NCBI GenBank assembly: GCA_003049485.1
Contig: PYST01000026.1
Coordinates: 1 to 64,000 of the forward strand
Length of the DNA: 64,000 nucleotides
DNA from: Ophioceras dolichostomum
Taxonomy: Eukaryota; Ascomycota; Sordariomycetes; Magnaporthales; Ophioceraceae
Direction: 5' to 3'
The notes under the pieces were generated by a model that had not been told where the DNA came from, did no database searches, and saw only the letters and a list, made by a program, of their open reading frames with translations. Each line of letters opens with the position of its first letter. Position 1 is the first letter of the stretch. Positions 1 through 11,400 of this stretch are shown in pieces. A program made the position numbers and the translations under genes.

Positions 1-2167
1 GCTTGAATTGACGGCAATCTCCTTGACTGTCGACGCACCGAATTATCAGGGGATTCCCAGGGGTTTGCAAGGACTGGACAGGGAGTTGGTGATATATTAG
101 TGATAAAATAGTGATAATATAGTGAGAATAACCTCTGGGGACAGCTTCGGAGTCGTCCGAATTGTGGTGGGGAGTTGTCAGCCCGCGTCTGGGGTCTGCT
201 GTGCTCCCATGACTGCTCACGCTCCTTTTGGACTCTGCTTGGTTGGGCTGGCGATCGGTCAGAGTCTGGAACTTGGCAACCCACCAATGCGGAACCGATG
301 GGGTCCCTGCCGGTAGGACCCTTGTGCCCACCCGCCTTGCGCCGGAGCGCTGCTAGCACTCAAGGAGATGCGGCAAGGGCTCCGTCTCCCCTCGCAAAAC
401 GCACGCTTTGCGGTGGTGTGTTCGCTGGTTTTTATGAGAGTATGTGGGTGCGCGGACCGCCCGGTGCGAACTGGAACTAACTGTTTGGAAGTCTGGAACT
501 CTAGGTTCCTTGGATTGAACTTGTTGGTCGGCTGATGCTGATGGCGTTGAACGGTCTAACGGACTTGCTGATTGTCCGGACACGGGGAAGGGGAAGAAGA
601 GGTCTTGATACCGAACGGCACTACCGAAAGGTGCCGAGGAAGGGGGGAAAAGACAACAGAAGACTTCAGCACTCCAGCTCTCGGACACCCAAACCAGTTT
701 TTCTTGAATCGTTTTGAGTGAGCTGGGTGTGCACACACTTTTCTTCGACTCTTCACTACCTCCCTCAAAACTTTTGAATGTCGATGATTGCAGCCCTGAG
801 GCTGGATGGACGGCACTTACAAAAAAGCAAGATAAGGGAAGAACGGAAAGACAGGGATCATCTGGCCCCTCTTGCTCTGTCAGAGCGGCCCCTCACCTCC
901 CTCTTCTCCCTCCTCGCTCCGCTCGCCCACTGCTCCTCCTCCTCACGGCTCCTTTGCCAGCAGCCGGGTTGGATTTGCTGCAGAGTAGGAGCTGGGTAAC
1001 ATTAGAAGTGGACGGACGGTCGTTCGTGCGAGTAAATTTTCTCTCTCTTTCTCTTTTTTTTTTGTTCTCTCCCTGTTCGTCGTGTTATTTCCGTCTTGGT
1101 TCATGGTAAATGTACTTGACGAATGTGTTACATTTGCAGCGCCGGCCACATCCGGCAGCATCCAGCCCGCACCACTTAGTGCTAAGAGTTGACATCCCGC
1201 AAAGACCTCCTTGATGGTTTCTTCTTTCTTCCCACCCTCCCTCGCTCTTTGCCATTGCCAGCAAGCACTCTGCATTTTCTGTCATCTTATGCCCCAAAGC
1301 TTGTTGATCTTCCCTCGCCCCCCACCAGCATTGTGGTCAACCCCTGTTGCAGACGAAGAAATCCCAGGCTGCCCGTCCTCGTCGACCCTTTGATACCTCT
1401 CAGGCCCGGAGCTGCCCCTGCCCGCCCGCCTGCCTTGCCTTGCCTACCAGCTGGTTCAAGTTCCTCCCGCCGTCCGAATCAAATCCGAATCCGTCCCGCC
1501 CGCTCTCCGGCTCGAGAAAAAGCAACGCACATAAAAGGAACTCTAAATCCTGATTTGTGACATACAAACGGAAATATCCCTTCTTCACGTTGCTTTTTTG
1601 CTCGCCTGCACGTCGCCTGCGAGATTGGAGACTGGCACATACCGACCAACTGCATTTGTCCCGTACAAATCAAGCCACTATCCGACGGACAGCCCGGCGG
1701 TCCACTCAGGTCTGGTTGGCTAGAATCTGGACTTAGAGAACCTTGCATCCACTCCCTATCGAGAGCTGGAGCTTCAGGGTGCCCCTCGCACCAAAAGCCA
1801 GCACACCCCAGTCATCAAAAGCCCACCAAAAAGCCTCGGGCAACGCAACGCCATTGCAACAAGCAATTGCAACCCCCCCTGCACAGCTCATTCCAGACGA
1901 CCACCACCCTAGACGACTCCCGAGTCCTCATAACTCCCGCGCGAGCGCCCTTCCTTTTGCTGGCCCCCCGAGCCTCAGTTCACGTATATTAATCTGCCTG
2001 GCCTCTCTCCTTCTCCTCGACTTGAACCTGTAGTTTCCGCCCCTCATCAACTTTTGTTTCCACGCTAGTAATTTCAGGAACCGACGAATCGCAGAAACGA
2101 CGCCGCGCCTAGGCCGAGCAACGTTAGACGCCCTCGCCTACTGAGAACCCGCCGATTCTTCAACAAG
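1..2167. other. Intergenic region and 5' leader upstream of pyrG
   Basis: I see no supported gene here. Positions 80-130 hold a short AT-rich stretch with repeated GTGATA units. From about 880 to 2150 the + strand becomes strongly CT-rich, typical of fungal promoter and leader DNA. The open frames here have no family resemblance and clash with the CT-rich composition. The pyrG transcription start probably lies in the last few hundred bases. Confidence 0.6.
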
Positions 2168-2261
2168 GTATGTTTTTGGCCGTCCACTGAGCTGGAGGAC
2201 CTCCCTTTCTGGCTTTTGCTGGGTAAATAGGTACGAGGTAGTTGCTGACATGTGATGCCAG
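2168..2261 (+). other. Probable 5'-UTR intron of pyrG
   Basis: The donor GTATGT is at 2168, a CTGAC branch-like site lies near 2244, and the acceptor CCAG ends at 2261. Splicing would remove the ATG at 2252 and leave 2309 as the first in-frame ATG of the pyrG reading frame. This supports the shorter, family-like N-terminus. It is inferred from splice consensus only. Confidence 0.6.
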
Positions 2262-2308
2262 CCAACAAAGCCGCCGTCGCTGCAAGACGACTAAGAGCCC
2301 AACCCACA

Positions 2309-3538
2309 ATGGAGACCCGGCATCCAACGCTAACGACGCCATACATCGCACGGGCCGAAACGGCTGGCCATCCGTTGTCCGCGTACCTGCTGAGGTTGAT
2401 GGACCTGAAGGCGTCTAATCTCTGCCTCAGCGCTGATGTGACGAACGCGCGAGAGCTATTATACCTGGCGGACAAGGTCGGGCCTTCCATCGTCGTGCTG
2501 AAGACGCACTACGACCTGATCAGCGGTTGGGACTACAACCCACAGACGGGCACGGGCGCAAAGCTGGCCACGCTGGCGCGGAAACACGGCTTCCTCATCT
2601 TTGAGGACCGCAAGTTCGTCGACATCGGCAAGACGGTGCAGATGCAGTACACGGCCGGCACGGCGCGCATCATCGACTGGGCGCACATCGTCAACGTCAA
2701 CATCGACGCCGGCAAGGAGGTCGTCCGAGCCCTGGCCGAGGCCGCGGCAAGGTGGCATGAGCGCATCAACTACGAGGTTAAGACCTCGGTCACCGTGGGC
2801 ACGCCCGTGTCGGACAGCTTCGGCGACGAGGACGACGACGAGGAGGTGAACGACGAGGTCGCCGCGCTGGCCGCCCGGGAGAACGGCGACACCTTCCCGC
2901 CCCGGCCCTCGGCCGCCCCTCGGCACGGCAGCGGCAGCGGCAGCAGCAGCGGCTTCGGCAACAGCGCCAACCTGCCGGCCACCTACGGGCGGGACGCCGA
3001 CGGGAGGAAGGGTAGCATCGTCTCGATAACAACGGTGACGCAGTCCTTCGAGCCCGTCGACTCGCCGCGGCTGTCCAAGAGCATGGCCGACGGCGACGAC
3101 GTGCTGTACCCGGGCATCGAGGAGGCGCCCATGGACAGGGGCCTGCTGATCCTGGCGCAGATGTCGACCGAGGGCTGCCTCATGACACGAGAGTACACGC
3201 AGGCCTGCGTCGAGGCCGCGAGGGAGAACAGGCGGTTCGTGATGGGGTTCGTGGCGCAGGAGAGCCTCAACACTACCGCCGACGACGCCTTCATCCACAT
3301 GACCCCCGGCTGCAAGCTGCCGCCCGAGGGCGAGGACGAGAACGGCGCGGCGATGGAGGGGGACGGCCTCGGCCAGCAGTACAACACGCCGGCCAAGCTG
3401 ATCGGCGTGCAGGGCACCGACATCGTCATCGTCGGACGCGGCATCATCAAGGCAGGCGACCCGCAGTCCGAGGCGGAGAGGTACCGCCGTAGGGCCTGGA
3501 AGGCCTACCTCGGCCGGTTACCTAGCCCAAACCATTGA
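2309..3538 (+). CDS. pyrG: Orotidine 5'-phosphate decarboxylase (URA3/pyrG/pyr4 type)
   Basis: This enzyme decarboxylates OMP to UMP, the last step of de novo pyrimidine synthesis in the cytosol. The single exon encodes 409 aa from the ATG at 2309. The frame is open from 2252, but that ATG falls in a likely leader intron. Family hallmarks are visible: LKTH with the active-site Lys at about residue 66, the signature FEDRKFVDIG at 98-107 with the catalytic Asp/Lys/Asp set (D100, K102, D105), and the C-terminal phosphate-binding GVQGTDIVIVGRG at about 366-378. It is much longer than yeast URA3 (267 aa). The extra length is mainly a low-complexity insertion at about 155-275, acidic and then Ser/Gly-rich. 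Such an insertion is known in Sordariomycete pyr4-type enzymes. No intron is evident in the coding part. Confidence 0.97.
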   Translation: METRHPTLTTPYIARAETAGHPLSAYLLRLMDLKASNLCLSADVTNARELLYLADKVGPSIVVLKTHYDLISGWDYNPQTGTGAKLATLARKHGFLIFEDRKFVDIGKTVQMQYTAGTARIIDWAHIVNVNIDAGKEVVRALAEAAARWHERINYEVKTSVTVGTPVSDSFGDEDDDEEVNDEVAALAARENGDTFPPRPSAAPRHGSGSGSSSGFGNSANLPATYGRDADGRKGSIVSITTVTQSFEPVDSPRLSKSMADGDDVLYPGIEEAPMDRGLLILAQMSTEGCLMTREYTQACVEAARENRRFVMGFVAQESLNTTADDAFIHMTPGCKLPPEGEDENGAAMEGDGLGQQYNTPAKLIGVQGTDIVIVGRGIIKAGDPQSEAERYRRRAWKAYLGRLPSPNH

Positions 3539-5089
3539 GCGGGGGCGGGTTGGTCATGACGACATTATTCCTCCCTCCCGCATTAGTCCTTGTCTTGGGG
3601 GAGGGGGGGCTTACTGGCTTGCTCCAGGGCAAGGCGGGGAGACCTGAGGCAGACAGGAGGAGACTGTGCTTTGCAGGCGGTTATAGATCAACACAACTGC
3701 CGATCATCATCGGCCACGGATGGCTCTGTTTTCTTTTCACTTGTTACTTTTTGTTTCAGGGGCTGGGACGGAAAATAACCCAAAAGCGGACCGGTCCTTT
3801 TATGTGCTGCGATTTTCTCATGGTTATTCGCTTCTATCGCTTCTTTAGCAATCTTGTACTCTTTTTTTTCTCTCTCTCTCTTCACTTGCACCGTCTATCA
3901 TTCGATTTATCTTGCTGTTCGCTCAATGTGCCGGAATGGAATGAACACGGACTTCGGGGAACTGATTTGCGCGAGACCACCACCACTGACGGGACTGAAG
4001 GAACCACAGGCGTCTGGCGCCGAAATAGAAACTGGATGGGCGAATGAACGAATGGGTAACTGTCTATGTTCTCATATCATTTTCTTGGAGGGTGGGTATT
4101 ATTTCTAGATGGCGATTGTGGAGGCTATTTACTCCTATTTATTACTACCAAGGTATTTTTCTCCAGTTTACTCAGTGACCTTACATGCGTCTCTCATGGT
4201 GCTGCCACATGAACATCCTAATCTCTGTACCGCTTGCACCGAACAACATCAATAAACACCGCGAACACCGCGATACTCTTCCGTATCAAGGTGGCAAGCA
4301 TGCCTGACCCGACTTTCATAACACCGAGCTGTTGAGGGGAAGGTTCCGGCTCCGACATCGAGGCTGCGATGCACTCACAGGCCTGGCTGCCTCATGGCTG
4401 CCAGCTGCTCAGTGTTGGCTTGCTGGTGGCTATTGCTCCACTCATCAACTCACGGTCTCACACATGCCGCAATTAGTAGAGTAGCACTGGCAGCCGGCCG
4501 AGCACGACGTCACCCCTCCCAAATGGAGGAATGGAGAGCGGAGAATGGAGACGAGAAGGGACAGCAGCGGAGATAATCATCTTTGTTTCCACATCTCCGT
4601 ATGTGGTTCTGCCTCCTTCAGCGGGTCCCCCTCCAAGGTTTCAAGGAAGGTAGGAGGTATTCTGACAGCTGGTAGCTTACTGACTCTACCAGGCCAGGCA
4701 GTTTAAGCTCACAGTCAGTAGTCCATGTCGCTCACAGTACCGGCAAGGTATAATAAACCGGCGGTAGAACCCCGCCTCTGCTGAGAAATGCTAGATGGAG
4801 AAAAATACACTAATTCCCGTCGCTATGTTCCTGGCTGATCCCGATCTTGCACACCAACATCCATCCCACATCGGGGTCAAGCAAGCGGCTCGATGTGAAG
4901 GGAAAAGACGAAAATAAGAAAAAAGAGACGACCTGAGAGACGACATCAAGATACCCAGTATATTAAGGTACCTGAGGTTCTTGTTGTGTCCTCTTGTGCT
5001 TCTTCTTGTCCGGGTACCTTTCTAGTCCGGTGGCATGCGTCATAATTCTCGTAGCTCTCCTCCCTGGCCCATGCGGAATTTCGGACCCA
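3539..5089. other. Intergenic: pyrG 3' flank and transcription-factor promoter
   Basis: No gene is supported. The first 600 bases are T-rich and look like a 3' UTR. A palindromic GGTACC unit lies near 4967-4973. The DNA before 5089 is the presumed promoter and leader of the Zn2Cys6 gene. Confidence 0.55.
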
Positions 5090-7489
5090 ATGGAGGTTGC
5101 CACGATCGCTTCTGAGCCTCCTCCGACCGAGGAACACCCCGCCACCGCCACCAAGGCCGAAGAGACGGGAGATACGGCGACCGCAGCCCGACCGCCGCCG
5201 AAGAAGAGAAGGAGAATAGTAATATCGTGTACCGAGTGTCATCGGAGGAAACAAAAGGTGCGCAGATCTCACATTAGATCCTGATCACGAGAGCCACCAC
5301 AAGAGCTTAGCCCCGCCTCCCACCACCTCCTTTCTCCCCTTTCGATCTCCATTCCTCTCAGCCCTCTCGGCCCTATGTCGTAGCCTAGACCCAAGCCAGT
5401 CATGATCTACCCCCGATAGCTACTGTATTAGCTACACCTAGTCGGGAGCTGACCGAATCTATTTCCCCTGTCTGCGCAGTGCGACCGAGGCTACCCGTGC
5501 ACCAATTGCATTTCGCGCAAAAAGCAGGATGCTTGCCGGTACGAAACGGGCGCGCCAACGGCGAGGGAGGTACAGCAGAGGCTGAGGGCGGCGGATGCGG
5601 ACGGCGAACACTCCCCGAACGGCGACGGTGCGGCAGCGGACTCCTCGGCCCCGGGCGATGGCCCAGGCTGCAACAGCAACAGCCACCATCAACAACATCC
5701 TTGCAACATCCCCAGCAAGGTGGCCAACTTCGGGTACTCAACCACCGGGGCGTCCACGCTCGGGTTCCTCAAGCGCATCGACAGTGCCACGGGGGCGACG
5801 TCGGGCAAGAACGGCGCCGGCGGCGCCGGCGGCGGAAGCGGCGAGCACCAGACCCAGCTCGCGCGCATCACGGCGGAGGCGGACCGGCACGGCGACACCT
5901 TCAGCATGCGCGAGCGGTTCAAGGGCCTGATCCGCCAGCTGCCGGCGCGGACGTACATGGAGAAGCTGGTGGAGATCTACCTGAAGGAGTTCAACTTCAC
6001 GTACTTCCCCGTAGAGTCGGAGTACTTCAATAAGCAGCTGGCCGAGTGGCACAACCTCTCGTTTAGCGTGCTCACCACCAAGGGGCCGCAGGGCCTGAGC
6101 CCGGCCATGCGGGCCTTCCCCGCCGTGCTGTTCCAGATCACGGCCACGGCGCTGCTGACGCTCCCCGACGAGGGGCCGGACCAGACCTTCGACTCGCTCA
6201 AGTACGCGCGCGACATGACGTTCGAGGACCTGGCCATGGACTACAGCGAGTCCGGCACGGCCATCCTGTCCCTGCTGGGCAAGCGGCACATGTCGCTCAA
6301 CACCGTGATCGCGGGCTTTCTGCGCGCCGCCTTCCTCAAGTACACGGCGCTCGTCACCGAGGCCTGGCACGCCATCGGCAGCGCCATCCGCGACGCCCAG
6401 GAGATCGGCCTCCACCGCGAGGCCTTCGACCCGAAGCCCCGGCCGGACGACGACGCGTCCGCCGTGCTGGAGATCCAGTGGGACATCCAGCACCGCCGCA
6501 GGCTGTGGCACACGCTCGTGATCTGGGACCTGCACACCGGCGTCGTGCTCGGCCGGCCCATCTCCATCGACGGCGACCTGCAGCCCCCTTTCCCCGTGGA
6601 CTGCCCCATCCCGCGCAACCGGTCGAGGGAGCCGGTGCGGCCAAGGGGAGAGGGCGAGCCGCCCACGCCCATCACGCGGCTCGTCTGGTCGTTCCGCTGC
6701 ATGGCCTTCCTGCGCGACATCATCCAGCTGGAGAAGGAAGGGCCGTGCCCGCGCGACTTCTCGCGCGTGGACGCGCTGCACGGGGAGCTGCTGCTCCTCG
6801 ACGAGGCGACGCCGCCGTACTTCCGCATGGAGAACCCGGACACCACGTTCGACTCGGACCCGGAGTGCTACTGGCTGCCGGCCATGCGGCCGGTCTTCCC
6901 GCAGCTGGTGGCGTTCAACTTCATGGTGCTGCACCGGCCGTACATATTCACCCGGGCCAAGAGCAGGACCGAGGCGCTGAGGGCGTGCTTGAGGATCCTG
7001 CAGGCGCAGCGGGTCCAGTTTCAGGAGATGAAGCCGGGGCAGTATAAAACGTGAGTTGAACACGGCATCTCTCTCTCTCTCTTTTTCTTCTTCTTTTTCA
7101 TCCTATACTGTATGAATGTAGTCTTTGGCTGATATTCTGACAACCACCAACTGCAAAACAACAGCTTCTCCGTCTTCTTCGGCACGTTCGACGCCATCGT
7201 CCTCGTGGCGACCATCTACATCCTCTTCCCCAAGGAGCACCGCGACCTGCTGCAGACGTCCCTGCAGCACTTCCAGTGGTCCGTGGAGCGGTTCGAGGCC
7301 ATGTCGGAGCGCAACAACCTGGCCAAGGCGGCCGTCGGCGTCCTGAAGGCCATCTACATCCGACTGAAGAAGTCCCTCGGTCTGGGCTTCGTGTGCCAAA
7401 ACAACGGCACCAACGGCAAGAATAGCCTGTGCGACTACGCTTCGGATGCGACTCATGCTGCTGCGTCAGCGGAGCAGCCCCAACAGCAA

Positions 7490-7524
<35 letters not shown>

Positions 7525-8191
7525 GCTGTCTCCTCCCTCCTCATCCGGCGGCACCCCATTTCTCCAGATCGTGACCAACAACAAAGAGCCTTCTTCTACC
7601 ACTACTATCACTACTGCTGCTACCACTGTGGGCGCCGGATCCGCCCCATCAGCCTCAAGCCTGACAGGCAGCACGCCCTTCACCGCCATCAGCACGGGCA
7701 CGCCAGCGACGTCCACCACCACGGCCAGCAGCGACGTCTACCCCATGTCCATCACGCCCGGGCAGGCCCTCGACTGGTCCCTGCCGTCGGACTTCGACTG
7801 GTCCTCCATCCAGCCCATCTACGCCACGGGCGACCTGGTCTACAACGACCTGATGATCGGGGACGACGCCGCCGCCGTAGTGGCCGGAACCACCAGTGGT
7901 GCCGCCACCACTGCTGCACTGGATGGTGGTGCTGCTGTTCAGCACGGCGGGCTTGGGCTTGGCGCGGAGCTGCAGCAGCTGCAGCATGTGTGGGATGCGC
8001 ACGCGGCGGCAGCCGCTGTGACAGTGGAGGATATGGGCGGTGGAGGAGGAGGTGGAGGAGGAGGAGGAGGAGGTAGTGGTGGCGATGATGGAAGCAGCGG
8101 ACAAGCTGGTGTGGCGGCGGCGGCTTGGCAGTTCGAAGGCGATTTTGGTAATGATAGTGTCTGGAGCCTGCTGAACTACGCACCATTCTAG
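5090..8191 (+). CDS. Zn2Cys6 (GAL4-type) transcription factor with fungal_trans domain
   Basis: Exons are 5090-5257, 5480-7050 and 7165-8191, giving 921 aa. Intron 1 splits the zinc cluster exactly before its third Cys. Intron 2 has donor GTGAGT, a CTGAC branch site and acceptor CAG. The DNA-binding cluster is C47-x2-C50-x6-C57-x5-C63-x2-C66-x8-C75, preceded by a basic PPKKRRR nuclear signal (about 36-42). The middle region, with its RRRLWHTLVIWDLHTG segment, matches the fungal-specific transcription factor homology region. The C-terminus is disordered: a poly-Gln tract (DNA 7481-7525), Ser/Thr-rich DNA and a poly-Gly tract (8035-8083), probably activating or linker sequence. The start at 5090 was chosen because it begins a normal short acidic leader before the cluster. 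The target pathway is unknown and no biosynthetic cluster lies beside it. It converges on the next gene with 278 bp between stop codons. Confidence 0.9.
7481..7525 (+). repeat. CAG/CAA repeat encoding poly-Gln
   Basis: A near-pure CAG/CAA run lies inside exon 3 of the Zn2Cys6 gene and encodes about 15 consecutive Gln. It is a likely length-polymorphic site. Confidence 0.85.
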
Positions 8192-8431
8192 TCGCCGCCG
8201 GTTAAATAGAAACGTCGAAGCTCCTAGGGTTACAAAAGCAGTTGTCAAGGTAATTAGGTATATTGGGATGACTAGAATCTTACGAGCTAGCAACCTGGTA
8301 TTTCTAGGCTGCTTCTAGGTGTGTTTTGGTAACCGAGTGTCGTCCATGCGTGTCCCAGTTCGTAGTATTCCTTCCTTCTCCAGCGCAGTGCGCACATTAT
8401 TTCCCCTTCCCATGCGATTTACCCATAGCAC

Positions 8432-8469
8432 TACTACCAAGGTAGGTGGGTACCTAGGTACCTTACTTA
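8432..8469. repeat. Array of GGTA/TACC palindromic units
   Basis: Overlapping AAGGTAGGT, GGGTACC and TACCTAGGTACC units end directly against the stop codon of the DUF6604 gene. A matching array lies just upstream of that gene's start (11728-11775). Similar short palindromic units recur in intergenic DNA across the window. Confidence 0.6.
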
Positions 8470-11400
8470 CTACATGATACAGCACGAGTCCAGATCCGAC
8501 CCCCCCTGCTCCTCTTGACGGGCCGCCTTCTTCATCATCTCATTCTCCATCGAAAACCTTTGCCCGAGTTCGTCCCAGTAGATGTGGTTCGTGAAGCCCA
8601 CCCGATTGTCCTCGAACGTTTTCGCCATCGTCCGCAGGCACTCGTCCTGCTGCTCAGTCATCGCCCGCACCGCAAGCTGGAACATCTTGTTGTTGTGGTC
8701 GCCGCCCCCCGTCGTCGAGGCGCCGCCGTCCGCCGGCTTTGGTCTGAACGTCTCGCCCCGCTCGTACACGCGGACGTACAGGTCGTTGCGCTGCGTCTTC
8801 AGGGCGTCCTTGATCTGGTTCCACAGCATCCTCGAGCTGATGGCCACCCAGAAGTAGTTGAGGCTGGACAAGGGATGGGCCGAGTGGCCCTCGCCGCATA
8901 TGTCGCTCTCGATGTCGACGCGGAGCATGATGAGGAGATCGCGGGAGGAAAGCGACGGCGGCGAGGAGTTGTTATTGTCGACGCTGGCACCGCCGCCGCC
9001 GCCGCCATTGCTGGTCGTCGGCATTGACGTCTGGAAGCCGTGCCGCCCGCTCTTGAGGGACTCTCTCATGTGGAAGCCCTCCGCGGCGACCGCCTGTCTC
9101 AGCGCCTCGGGGATCGGGGCGGGGCGGGGACATAGGTCGTCTGCGAGCTGTTGGGTGAACTCCTCGACGGACGTGCCAGGTGGCGAGATTCGCGCCCATT
9201 TCTTGGCCAGCTCGCTCTTCTCTTTCGTGGGTTTCTTTCCTCCTCGTCCTCCTCCTGAAGACATCCGCTGGCGGCACTGCATGCCGCACCTGAGCGCGGA
9301 GTAGACACCCGGCACGGGCAGGTCCTGGTCGGGGATCCGCTCCACGTCGTAGTTGGCGTTCCGCAATACGGCCATGAAGGACTGATCGGCGTTGAAGAGC
9401 GTGTTGAGACGCACGTCCAAGACGTCTTGCAGTTTCTTGGCGTGCTTCAAGGTCGCCCCCATTGCTTTTTGCTGCGGGGAGTTGGATCTCTTGGCGAGCA
9501 TGCGGCCCACGTACGCCTCGGCGAAGCGGTCCTCTCGCAGCTCGGGGACGTCCTCGACTCGATCGGCCCCGAAGAAGCCCCGCGCGAACAAGCCCTGAAG
9601 GGTGTCGAAAAGCCCGACGGGCCTCCCGATGTAACCCTTCTTGACGAGCATGTGGTGCAGGTGGACGAGGGTCATCGGCTCCACCATCCTGTCCCAGACG
9701 GCGACGCCGGCCAGGAACGCGACCTGGAGGCCCTCCAGCAGCCCCACTCCGCAGAGGTACGGAGAGTACTCCCACAGGCCATTGGCATTGGTCGAGGTGA
9801 AGCGCGACGGGGGGATCGTGTCGAGCCCGTTCATGTACTTGGACTTCCCGAGCCAGTTGTCGAAGTTATAGCGAAGGGTCTCGAGGACGGGTTCCGTGAC
9901 CCGGCACGTGTGCTCGGGGCTGTGGTGGAGGACTCGCTCCAGGATATGCAGGCCCTGCAGCAGGCCGCGGCCGATCCTCTCGTTCTCCCGGTCCAGGAAC
10001 AGGTCGACGTCCCGCCGCGCGCGGAACCCGCCGGAGGGAGGCGCCGTCACCACGTGACCCCTGAGCACGCCGACGGACCAGCCCCGAGACGCGCAGGTGG
10101 CGTCCACGATGCACTGGAGCTCGAAGATCAGGTGCGGGGCGATCCTCCGGCGCAGGTCCGCCTCGGTCTTGGGTCCGCCGGGCTTCTGGAAGGCGAGCGT
10201 GGTCACCGTGCCGGCGAACTCGTTGAGCCCGAAGAGACGACGGTACGCATCCCACGGGCCCGAGGGCGACCAATCTACCGCCTCGAGGGCGTGATTCTCC
10301 CCCTTAATCGTGTTGTGCTGGACAACGATGGACGAGAAGACGTTGACGAGGTCGTACAGCCAGTTGATCGTAAACAGCCGGCGCCAGCTGACGCGCTCCT
10401 CATCGGTGGCACGACGGAGGTCCGTGTCTGGCCTCCACGCCACGAGCTGGGCCGCCATGGCTTTGGTAGGCTTGCCGCTGCGGTTCTTCTGGAAGTCCAG
10501 CAGGAAGGCGAGCAGGTCGTCGTAGGTGTGGATGAGGAACTGCTCGCGGATGTCGATGAATGTTGTGCTCACTTTCTGGGAGCGCGACCAGTCGAACCCG
10601 TCCTTGGGCATGCGGTGCAGCTCGACGCTGAAGTTTTCTCGGAATCTGTCCGGGTCCCCGCGCGTGATGGTCTGCATGACCGTCTCGAACGAGTCGTGCC
10701 CGGGGAAGTCGATGAACAGGGCGGCCTCCGTGCGCTTGATCATCCCGACCGCGATCCTGGACACAGCGCCCGCCGCGGCAGCGTTGACGCCGTCGTAGGC
10801 CACCTCCCGCCAGAGGCTCTGCACGTGGGACCGGAGGTCGGCCCATTCCTGGACAAGCCCATAACAGGCGAGAAGGAAGTCTGTGACGATCCCCTGGTGG
10901 TCCTCGCCTGTCGACTGCGCATCCTCGATGATGCGGTAGCTTTCCCATGGAATGTCTGGCGGCTGCTCCTCGGCCTTCGGCGATGCCTTTGGTTTGCCCT
11001 TCTTCTTGCCCTTCTTCCCACCCTTGCCCTTCTTCGTTTGTCGCTTCTGAGCCTGAGCAGAAATAGCAGTGTCCTCGGCGGCGCTCTCCTCGGCTTGACC
11101 CTCGGCTGGATCCTCGGCTGGATCCTCACCCTCGTTGGCGACATTCTGAACACTCAAGACAGAAAACTTGTTCGCTATGAGCTCCAAGCGGATCTCGTCG
11201 TCGTCCTCGTTGTTGGTCGGAGCCGTCACCTTGCCTTTCCCGAGCGTGCTCTCCCACGTTTTCCCTCCCAGGACCTCGAAGGCCTTCTCAAGGGCCTCAA
11301 CGAACACGAGGTGCGATTCGTTGCTTTTCTTCACCTCGGGGTCGGAGTTCATGGCTGCCAGGGCCTGGAACTCCTGCATCACAGACCTTCTGCCACTGAT

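Noticed and set aside
2459..3298. A 279-codon minus-strand open frame opposite pyrG.
   Set aside because: It is an antisense shadow. The + strand carries a complete OMP decarboxylase.
5738..7063. A 441-codon minus-strand open frame opposite the Zn2Cys6 gene.
   Set aside because: It mirrors the GC-rich third-position bias of the real + strand gene, is Arg/Gly/Val-rich, and has no family resemblance.
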